Positions 58,848 through 64,000 of a stretch of DNA of 64,000 nt are shown here, piece after piece. Where the stretch lies: NCBI RefSeq assembly GCF_031581025.1, contig NZ_JAVLCA010000007.1; one strand, written 5' to 3'. A program made the translations under genes and the position numbers. The DNA is from Salibaculum sp031581025. Lineage in GTDB: Bacteria; Pseudomonadota; Alphaproteobacteria; Rhodobacterales; Rhodobacteraceae. Position 1 is the stretch's first letter. The number at the start of each line of letters is the position of its first letter. The notes under the pieces are model-generated. The model was not told where the DNA came from. It saw only the letters and a program-made list of their open reading frames with translations, and made no database searches.

Positions 58848-60365
58848 TCATTCTGCGGCCTCCTTGCGGGTCGCGAAATCGTCGGGATAGTTCTCAAGCG
58901 CCGAAAGCACCGGATAGGGCGTCAGCCCGCCCAGCGCGCAGAGCGAGCCGTCGGTCATGGTCTCGCACAAATCCACCAGCAGGCCCTTCGCCTCCGTGTC
59001 GCCTTCAGCGATCCGGTCGATGGTCTCGACCCCGCGCACCGCGCCGATGCGGCAGGGCGTGCACTTGCCACAGCTTTCGACCGCGCAGAATTCCATGGCA
59101 AAGCGCGCCATCTGCAGCATGTCCGCCGTATCGTCGAAGACCACCACCCCGGCATGGCCGATCAGGCCGCCCTGCCCGTCGAACTCCTCGTAGGCGAAGG
59201 GCGTGTCGAATTTCTCGGGCGGCATGTAGGCGCCCAACGGCCCGCCCACCTGCACCGCCTTCACGGGCCGCCCGCTGGCGGTGCCCCCGGCCACGTCACC
59301 CACCAGCTCGCCCAGCGGCAGGCCGAAGGCGGTCTCGAACAGCCCGCCGTATCTCACGTTGCCCGCGATCTGGACGGGCATGGTCCCCTTGGATCGGCCC
59401 AGCCCGAAATCGGCGTAATGCTGCGCGCCCTTCTCGAAGATCACCGGCACGGTGGCCAGTGAAATCACGTTGTTGACCACGGTGGGCTTGCCCAGAAACC
59501 CCTCCAGCGCGGGCAGCGGCGGCTTGGCGCGCACGATGCCGCGCTTGCCTTCCAGCGAATTGAGCAGCGAGGTCTCCTCGCCACAAACGTAAGCCCCGGC
59601 CCCGACACGGATTTCCATGTCGAAGGCCCGGCCCGATCCCAGCACGTCTGCCCCAAGAAGGCCCCGCGCCCGGCCGATGCGGAGTGCCTCTTGCATGACC
59701 GCGATGGCCTCGCGGTATTCCGAGCGCAGGTAGACATAGCCCTTGGTCGCGCCCACGGCGAGCCCGGCAATCGCCATGCCCTCGATCAGGGTGAAGGGAT
59801 CGCCCTCCATGATCATGCGGTCGGCGAAGGTGCCGCTGTCGCCCTCGTCGGCATTGCAGACGATGTATTTCTGGGCGGCCGGCGCGTCGTGGACGGTCTG
59901 CCACTTGATGCCGGTGGGAAACCCGGCCCCGCCGCGCCCGCGCAACCCGCTGTCCTTGACCTCGTCGACGATCTCTTGGCCGGTCATGGCGATGGCTCGG
60001 CGCAGGCCCGCCAGCCCGCCATGGGCCGCATAGGCGTCAAGGTCCAGCGGGTCGATCAGGCCGCAGCGGGCGAAGGTCAGCCGGGTCTGGCGGGCAAAGA
60101 AGGGGATCTCCTCGACCGGGCCCAGGCTATCCAGCCTGCCGTCCAGAAGGGCGGGCACATCGGCGGGGGTGACAGGGCCAAAGGCGCGGCGCGTGCCGCC
60201 CTCCTCGATCTCGACCAGAGGTTCCAGCCAGATCATGCCGCGGGTGCCGTTGCGAATGACGGTGACATCGACGCCGCGGGCCGCGGCCTCGGTGGCGATG
60301 GCAGCGGCCACCGCGTCGGCGTCCAGCGCCTTGGCCGCGCTGTCGCGGGGGACGTAGATCTTCAT
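58848..60365 (-). CDS. fdsB: NAD-dependent formate dehydrogenase beta (NADH-forming, FMN) subunit
   Basis: 505-residue diaphorase subunit with an N-terminal thioredoxin-like domain (residues about 1-110) and a NuoF-like part. FMN/NAD motifs: SGLRGRGGAGFPTGIKW, NADEGDSGTFADRMIMEGDPF, GAGAYVCGEETSLLNSLEGKRG; the [4Fe-4S] ligands are in ESCGKCTPCRIGAVRG, with a distal Cys later. Start at 60365 overlaps the fdsG stop by four bases. The gap to fdsA (112 nt) carries the hairpin element copy C. Confidence 0.95.
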   Translation of the reverse strand: MKIYVPRDSAAKALDADAVAAAIATEAAARGVDVTVIRNGTRGMIWLEPLVEIEEGGTRRAFGPVTPADVPALLDGRLDSLGPVEEIPFFARQTRLTFARCGLIDPLDLDAYAAHGGLAGLRRAIAMTGQEIVDEVKDSGLRGRGGAGFPTGIKWQTVHDAPAAQKYIVCNADEGDSGTFADRMIMEGDPFTLIEGMAIAGLAVGATKGYVYLRSEYREAIAVMQEALRIGRARGLLGADVLGSGRAFDMEIRVGAGAYVCGEETSLLNSLEGKRGIVRAKPPLPALEGFLGKPTVVNNVISLATVPVIFEKGAQHYADFGLGRSKGTMPVQIAGNVRYGGLFETAFGLPLGELVGDVAGGTASGRPVKAVQVGGPLGAYMPPEKFDTPFAYEEFDGQGGLIGHAGVVVFDDTADMLQMARFAMEFCAVESCGKCTPCRIGAVRGVETIDRIAEGDTEAKGLLVDLCETMTDGSLCALGGLTPYPVLSALENYPDDFATRKEAAE

Positions 60366-60817
60366 GCCAGCGCCTCCTCGATCTTGGCCGCGTCGGCGCG
60401 CCCGATCAGGCGGTCGCCGACCATGGCCGCGGGGCCGCAGGAACACAGCCCAAGGCAATAGACCGGCTCGACCGTGACGCGGCCATCGGGCGTGGTGCCG
60501 CCCCAGTCCAACCCCAGCTTGTCCAGCACCGCCTGCGACAGGGCCGCGCCGCCCACCGCCTGACAGGCCTCGGCGCGACAGATCTTGAGCAGGTGATGCC
60601 CGGCCGGGGCCTTGCGGAAATCATGGTAGAAACTGATCACGCCATGCACCTCGGCGCGGCCAAGGTTCAGTTCCTGCGCGATCAGCGGCACGGCGCCTTC
60701 GGGAATATGGCCGAAGGCCTCCATCACCGAATGCAGGATCGGCAGCATCGGCCCCTCTTGCCCGCGATGGCGGGCAAAAATCTCGGCCATGGTTTCCGGC
60801 AGGGGGGCATCGCTCAT
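60362..60817 (-). CDS. fdsG: NAD-dependent formate dehydrogenase gamma subunit
   Basis: 151-residue NuoE-like [2Fe-2S] subunit. Cluster ligands are the Cys of ICRAEACQAVGG (two) and of VYCLGLCSCGPAAMVGD (two). LPILHSVMEAFGHIPEGAVPLIAQELNLGRAEVHGVISFYHDFR is the conserved helical N-terminal region (its ends are quoted). First gene of fdsGBAC(fdhD)D; a LysR gene is 93 bp upstream on the same strand. Confidence 0.95.
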   Translation of the reverse strand: MSDAPLPETMAEIFARHRGQEGPMLPILHSVMEAFGHIPEGAVPLIAQELNLGRAEVHGVISFYHDFRKAPAGHHLLKICRAEACQAVGGAALSQAVLDKLGLDWGGTTPDGRVTVEPVYCLGLCSCGPAAMVGDRLIGRADAAKIEEALA

Positions 60818-60896
60818 GACGGGCGCCTTTCTTTAACCTTCCCCCGCGTGATGCGCCAAGTTGACAGGCAAAGCAATATCGACATTCCGTCATGTG

Positions 60897-60911
60897 ATAG
60901 GGCCTGCCTAT
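60897..60911. promoter_or_regulatory. LysR-type operator candidate upstream of fdsG (ATAG-N7-CTAT)
   Basis: ATAGGGCCTGCCTAT, extended by flanking TG and CA to the perfect 7-bp inverted repeat TGATAGG/CCTATCA (60895-60913). It overlaps the stop codon of the LysR gene, about 80-95 nt before fdsG. Confidence 0.65.
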
Positions 60912-61801
60912 CAATCGACACCCTTGTCCGAAAGCGACCGTGCCGCGCCCAGAAGCGCCCTGAGCACCGGCGTCATGGGCTCGCGATGGGGCGCCACCAG
61001 CCCCACCATATGCGCCGCGTCCGGGTTGACGATGGGCACGGCCGCCAGATCGCCGGCCTTGAGGAATATTTCGGCGGCCTTGCGGGGCAGAATCGTAACC
61101 GAGTCGCCGCGCAGGACATGGCTGACAAGCACGATGGTCGAGGAGGATTCGACCCGTGGATCGACCGTCACACCCGCCTCGGACAGATGCTGGGTTATGA
61201 TGCGCCGGTTCTGCATGTCCGGTGTCAGCAGGCACAGCGGCACCCCATCCAGATCGGCCCAGCCCAGCCCGTCGCGCAGCAACGGGTGCCCCGGGCGTGC
61301 CACCAGCACGTAGCGTTCGGCGTAAATCGGCTGGGTCGCCACACGGCCCAACGGCTCGTTGTCCAGGTAGGTCAGCCCGGCATCGACCTGCAGGTTCTCG
61401 ACCAGTTCGAGTATCTCCGCCGAGGTGCGGGACAGCACCGTAAAGCGCACATTGGGATGGGTGCGCGCAAAGCCCTCGGTCAGGTCCGCAACCAGAGTCA
61501 GCGCAGTGGGAATGACGGCGATCGCGAGGTTGCCCGACAGCCCCTCGCGGGCCACGCGCATCTCGTCGCGCAGAGCCCGGCTGTCGGCAACGATGCGCCG
61601 CGCCCAGTCCAGGGTGCGCTGGCCCTCGGGTGTCAGCCCGCGAAATCGCGACCCGCGCCAGACCAGCATCACTCCCAGCTGGTCCTCGAGCTGCTTGATC
61701 CCGGCAGACAGGGTCGGCTGGGTCACGCCCATGGCCACCGCCGCCTTGCCGAAATGCTCTTCCCGCGCCAACGCGATGAACATTTCCAGTTTGTCGATCA
61801 T
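60911..61801 (-). CDS. LysR family regulator of the formate dehydrogenase operon
   Basis: 296-residue LysR-type regulator. HTH at residues 17-38 (HFGKAAVAMGVTQPTLSAGIKQLEDQLG), resembling the OxyR/CynR-like class that binds ATAG-N7-CTAT sites; effector domain from about residue 92. It is on the same strand as and just upstream of fdsG, and such sites occur both here and upstream of its own start, so it probably controls fds genes and itself. The inducer is likely formate or a related C1 compound by inference from position. Confidence 0.9.
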   Translation of the reverse strand: MIDKLEMFIALAREEHFGKAAVAMGVTQPTLSAGIKQLEDQLGVMLVWRGSRFRGLTPEGQRTLDWARRIVADSRALRDEMRVAREGLSGNLAIAVIPTALTLVADLTEGFARTHPNVRFTVLSRTSAEILELVENLQVDAGLTYLDNEPLGRVATQPIYAERYVLVARPGHPLLRDGLGWADLDGVPLCLLTPDMQNRRIITQHLSEAGVTVDPRVESSSTIVLVSHVLRGDSVTILPRKAAEIFLKAGDLAAVPIVNPDAAHMVGLVAPHREPMTPVLRALLGAARSLSDKGVD

Positions 61802-61815
61802 GGGACGCCCTTTCG

Positions 61816-61830
61816 ATAGAGACCCCCTAT
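61816..61830. promoter_or_regulatory. LysR-type operator candidate in front of the LysR gene (ATAG-N7-CTAT)
   Basis: ATAGAGACCCCCTAT starts 15 bases before the LysR start codon, followed by a further ATAG at 61832-61835. Same spacing as the site before fdsG. Confidence 0.6.
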
Positions 61831-61864
61831 GATAGCTGTGCCAAAGCCCCCGGGCAAACCCCGG

Positions 61865-62899
61865 TTATTCGAACATGGTGCGCAGGTTGGCGCTCTGCGT
61901 CACCCCGATCTGCGCCTTGTGGTCGCGCAGAAAAGCCCCGGCGGCCCGGCGCCCCGATGCCTTGAGCTGGGCGATGACCGAGGGCACGGCGACCGTCTTG
62001 GTTGCGACCGAAAGGTCATTCATCAACCCGTCGTCGGCGATCATGTGGATCAGCGGGCGTTTCATCACGCCCTCTTCCATCTTGCCCTCGTCCAGCAGCC
62101 GCTGCACGAAATCGATGGCCCGCAACTCGCGCAGCAGCGAGGAATTGAAGCTGATCTCGTTGATGCGGTTCTGGATCTCGGTCGGCGTGCGCGGCAGCTG
62201 GTCGCGGTGCAGCGGGTTGATGTTGACCACCACGATATCCTGCGGCAGCTCGGGTTCGAACAGCGGGAACAGGGCCGGGTTGCCGGTATAGCCGCCATCC
62301 CAGAAGGCCTCGGTGTTGCCGGTCTCGGGGTCCTCGACCTCGACCGCCTGGAACAGCGTCGGCAGGCAGGCCGAGGCCACGATGGCCTGCGTCGTGATCC
62401 GCTCGCCCGAGAAGACCCGGATCTTGCCGTCGCGCACCTGGGTGGCGCAGACGAAAAGGGCCGGCCCGTCCTGGGCGCAGACCCGGCCGAAATCGAATTT
62501 CTCGACAATAGGGGTCAGTGGATTGCGGTAGAGCGGCCCCCAGCCGTAGGGCGACATCATCCGACCCAGCATGTCGCTCCAGACAAAGCCCGGCGCGTAT
62601 TCCAGCGCGCGGCTGACATAGCCCGGGTCGGGCAGCCAGGCCTGCATCCAGTCGCTGATGCCATCGGCCCCGGTCGCGCCGATCTTCTGCCACAGCCAGT
62701 CCAGCGTCTCGCGCGCGCCCGCGTGCCCGCCCGCAAGGAACCCGGATTTCAGCGCCGCCCCGTTCATGGCCCCGGCCGAGGTGCCCGAGATCGCGGCGAT
62801 CTCCAGGTCATCCTCTTCCAGCAGCCGATCGAGAACGCCCCAGGTAAAGGCCCCGTGGGCACCGCCGCCCTGCAGGGCGAGGTTGATACGCAGCGTCAC
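61865..62899 (-). CDS. Patatin-like phospholipase/acyl hydrolase
   Basis: 344-residue serine acyl hydrolase with the Ser-Asp dyad: oxyanion glycine loop ALQGGGAHGAFTWGVLD, nucleophile elbow SGTSAGAMNG, and catalytic Asp in FWDGGYTGNPAL. No signal peptide. A GTG at 62899 is preferred because GAGGGG is correctly spaced and it avoids a 26-bp overlap with the upstream gene; the next ATG (62935) lies inside bdhA. The pair with 3-hydroxybutyrate dehydrogenase suggests a role in poly-3-hydroxybutyrate or membrane-lipid turnover; a direct activity is not established. Confidence 0.88.
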   Translation of the reverse strand: MTLRINLALQGGGAHGAFTWGVLDRLLEEDDLEIAAISGTSAGAMNGAALKSGFLAGGHAGARETLDWLWQKIGATGADGISDWMQAWLPDPGYVSRALEYAPGFVWSDMLGRMMSPYGWGPLYRNPLTPIVEKFDFGRVCAQDGPALFVCATQVRDGKIRVFSGERITTQAIVASACLPTLFQAVEVEDPETGNTEAFWDGGYTGNPALFPLFEPELPQDIVVVNINPLHRDQLPRTPTEIQNRINEISFNSSLLRELRAIDFVQRLLDEGKMEEGVMKRPLIHMIADDGLMNDLSVATKTVAVPSVIAQLKASGRRAAGAFLRDHKAQIGVTQSANLRTMFE

Positions 62900-62909
62900 G
62901 CCCGGCCCC

Positions 62910-63695
62910 TCACAGCGCGGTCCAGCCGCCATCAACCGAGATCGAGGTCCCGGTGATCTGCGCGGCGGCGTCGGAGCACAGGAAGATCGCGGTGCCGCCC
63001 ATCTGTTCGACCGTGGCGAAATCCTTCGACGGCTGGCGCTTGAGCATGACCTCGCGGATCACCGTCTCGCGGTCCATGTCGTATTCCTTCATGGTGTCGG
63101 GGATCTGTGCCTCGACCAGCGGGGTCAGCACGTAGCCCGGGCAGATGGCATTGGCGGTGATCGGCTCTTGGGCGGTTTCCAGGGCCACGGTCTTGGTCAG
63201 GCCCATGACGCCATGCTTGGCGGTCACATAGGCGGATTTGAAGGGCGAGGCGGTCAGCCCGTGGGCCGAGGCGACATTGACGATGCGCCCCCAGCCCGCC
63301 TCGCGCATCATCGGCAGGGCGGCGGCCGTGGTGTGAAAAACCGAGGACATGTTGATGGCGATGATCGCGTCCCATTTGGCAGTCGGGAACTGATCCACCG
63401 GCGCGACATGCTGAATGCCCGCATTGTTGACCAGGATATCGCAGACCCCTGCCTTGTCGATCAGGGCGCGGCACTGGTCGGCATCAGCCATGTCGGCCTG
63501 AATGTAGCGGGCGGTAACGCCGTGGTCCCGGGCGATCTCTTCGGCCAGGGCATGGTCTGCCTGGTCATCGGTATAGGAATTGAGCACGATATCGGCCCCG
63601 GCCCCGGCCAGTTCCCGGGCAATCCCGAGCCCGATGCCCGAGGTCGAGCCGGTGATGATGGCGGTCTTGCCCGCAAGCGAGACGGTATAGGGCAT
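62910..63695 (-). CDS. bdhA: 3-hydroxybutyrate dehydrogenase (short-chain dehydrogenase)
   Basis: 261-residue SDR. NAD motif TGSTSGIGLGIARELAGAGA (residues 15-34), NNAGIQHVAPVDQFP with its Asn/Gln typical for 3-hydroxybutyrate dehydrogenases, catalytic Ser in NVASAHGL and YxxxK as YVTAKHGVMG. CPGYVLTPLVEAQIP and VTGTSISVDGGWTAL-type end (here ITGTSISVDGGW) complete the fold. Start at 63695 follows GAGGAG. The patatin gene is ten bases downstream. Confidence 0.92.
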   Translation of the reverse strand: MPYTVSLAGKTAIITGSTSGIGLGIARELAGAGADIVLNSYTDDQADHALAEEIARDHGVTARYIQADMADADQCRALIDKAGVCDILVNNAGIQHVAPVDQFPTAKWDAIIAINMSSVFHTTAAALPMMREAGWGRIVNVASAHGLTASPFKSAYVTAKHGVMGLTKTVALETAQEPITANAICPGYVLTPLVEAQIPDTMKEYDMDRETVIREVMLKRQPSKDFATVEQMGGTAIFLCSDAAAQITGTSISVDGGWTAL

Positions 63696-63835
63696 GGTGC
63701 GGCTCCTCATTGCTGCTGTGCGGCGAAACTATCGACTGTGCCGCACAATGCCAGTCCGAATCCGGGCCGGGGCGCGATGCATCTTCAATGGGACCGAGAA
63801 CGACGGATGCCGCGCTGCGACCAAACCGGTTTGCG

Positions 63836-63883
63836 TGGTGCCCCCAGAGAGACTCGAACTCCCGACCCACTGATTACAAATCA
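63836..63883 (-). pseudogene. 3' half of a tRNA-Thr(UGU): probable attachment site of an integrated element
   Basis: On the minus strand the anticodon arm TGA-TTTGTAA-TCA (anticodon TGT), variable region, T-arm (GGGAG-TTCGAGT-CTCTC), acceptor strand TGGGGGC, discriminator A and CCA follow in perfect order. The 5' half (D-arm and GCCCCCA acceptor strand) is missing: upstream of position 29 the sequence becomes AT-rich and unrelated. This is the form of the duplicated 3' tRNA end left by a tyrosine-integrase element. Confidence 0.8.
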
Positions 63884-63903
63884 AAATTTGGCGTCAAACA
63901 GTG

Positions 63904-63971
63904 CCTAACACTGCAAAACTATCGCGGCAAAAAATTTCCATGCAACACAAGACTTTCCTTGCAATGTTAGG
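63904..63971. repeat. Inverted arm-type repeats next to the tRNA fragment
   Basis: CCTAACACTGCAA (63904-63916) and, inverted, TTGCAATGTTAGG (63959-63971) agree in 12 of 13 bases; a third CCTAAC follows at 63979. They lie in AT-rich DNA just inside the presumed element end, as integrase arm sites do. Confidence 0.5.
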
Positions 63972-64000
63972 GATTGTTCCTAACTTGGGGTAACGGTGCA

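Noticed and set aside
55850..59476. A 1208-codon open frame on the plus strand opposite fdsA and fdsB
   Set aside because: Antisense shadow; it crosses two genes and the intergenic hairpin element, and its translation has no known motif.
63836..63883. An intact tRNA-Thr gene at the right edge
   Set aside because: Only the anticodon arm and 3' half are present; the bases to the right cannot form a D-arm or the matching acceptor strand.
63710..63970. An 86-codon plus-strand frame across the tRNA fragment
   Set aside because: It reads through the tRNA-derived sequence and AT-rich junction and looks like no protein; accidental frame.
1..64000. CRISPR arrays, rRNA operons and insertion sequences
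   Set aside because: No spaced direct repeats, rRNA-like stretches, transposase motifs or IS-type terminal repeats were noticed by eye.

Overview
The window reads as chromosome from a GC-rich alphaproteobacterium, most likely Rhodobacteraceae (Roseobacter group). The evidence is: an Lrp-cysG-DUF2849-cysI-cysH-DUF934 sulfate-assimilation operon; a circularly permuted two-piece tmRNA with the tag ANDNRAPVAVAA; a GAAC-N7-GAAC LexA box in front of imuA-imuB-dnaE2; an fdsGBACD formate dehydrogenase operon; and a patatin-3-hydroxybutyrate dehydrogenase pair. Genes are tightly packed, with many 1-11 nt start/stop overlaps. Almost all long open frames opposite these genes are GC-driven shadows.

Layout. 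1-6.2 kb: photolyase (cut by the left edge), a USP-BCCT osmolyte uptake pair, a DinB-fold protein with a small membrane zinc-ribbon protein, an orphan polyamine-type binding protein and a DUF4345 membrane protein. 6.2-6.55 kb: permuted ssrA. 6.6-12.7 kb: Lrp regulator divergent from the siroheme/sulfite reductase/APS reductase operon, then ferredoxin-NADP reductase. 12.7-18.6 kb: non-heme dioxygenase, TauE/SafE permease, DusA, and an isoquinoline oxidoreductase-type molybdoenzyme. 18.6-26.1 kb: D-xylose operon (xylFHGBA) with a divergent ROK repressor. 26.1-31.1 kb: CRTAC1 protein, diheme peroxidase, and a divergent kynureninase/arylformamidase pair. 31.2-36.2 kb: modABC, DUF808 protein and a GAPDH. 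36.2-44.1 kb: a catabolic locus with a GntR regulator and Gfo/Idh oxidoreductase divergent from an SsuD-like monooxygenase, aldo/keto reductase, flavin reductase and TRAP transporter. 44.2-48.7 kb: membrane protein, EEP-fold protein, Sel1 protein, second diheme peroxidase and an Acg-like nitroreductase. 48.9-54.7 kb: SOS mutasome. 54.8-61.8 kb: formate dehydrogenase operon and its LysR regulator. 61.9-63.7 kb: patatin and BdhA. 63.84-64 kb: a 3' half of tRNA-Thr followed by AT-rich DNA, which looks like the boundary of an integrated element continuing to the right.

Two molybdoenzymes (formate dehydrogenase and the Ior-type oxidoreductase) and the molybdate importer lie in the same window. Reduced sulfur for their cofactor and for cysteine comes from the cys operon. 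The locus with most potential for undescribed biology is 36.2-44.1 kb. It has the enzymatic parts of an oxidative carbon-sulfur cleavage pathway (FMNH2 monooxygenase, flavin reductase, AKR) but is linked to a TRAP importer, a sugar-type dehydrogenase and a GntR regulator with a clear palindromic operator. Several further operator candidates, a repeated double-hairpin intergenic element and the integration scar at the right edge are described in the findings.
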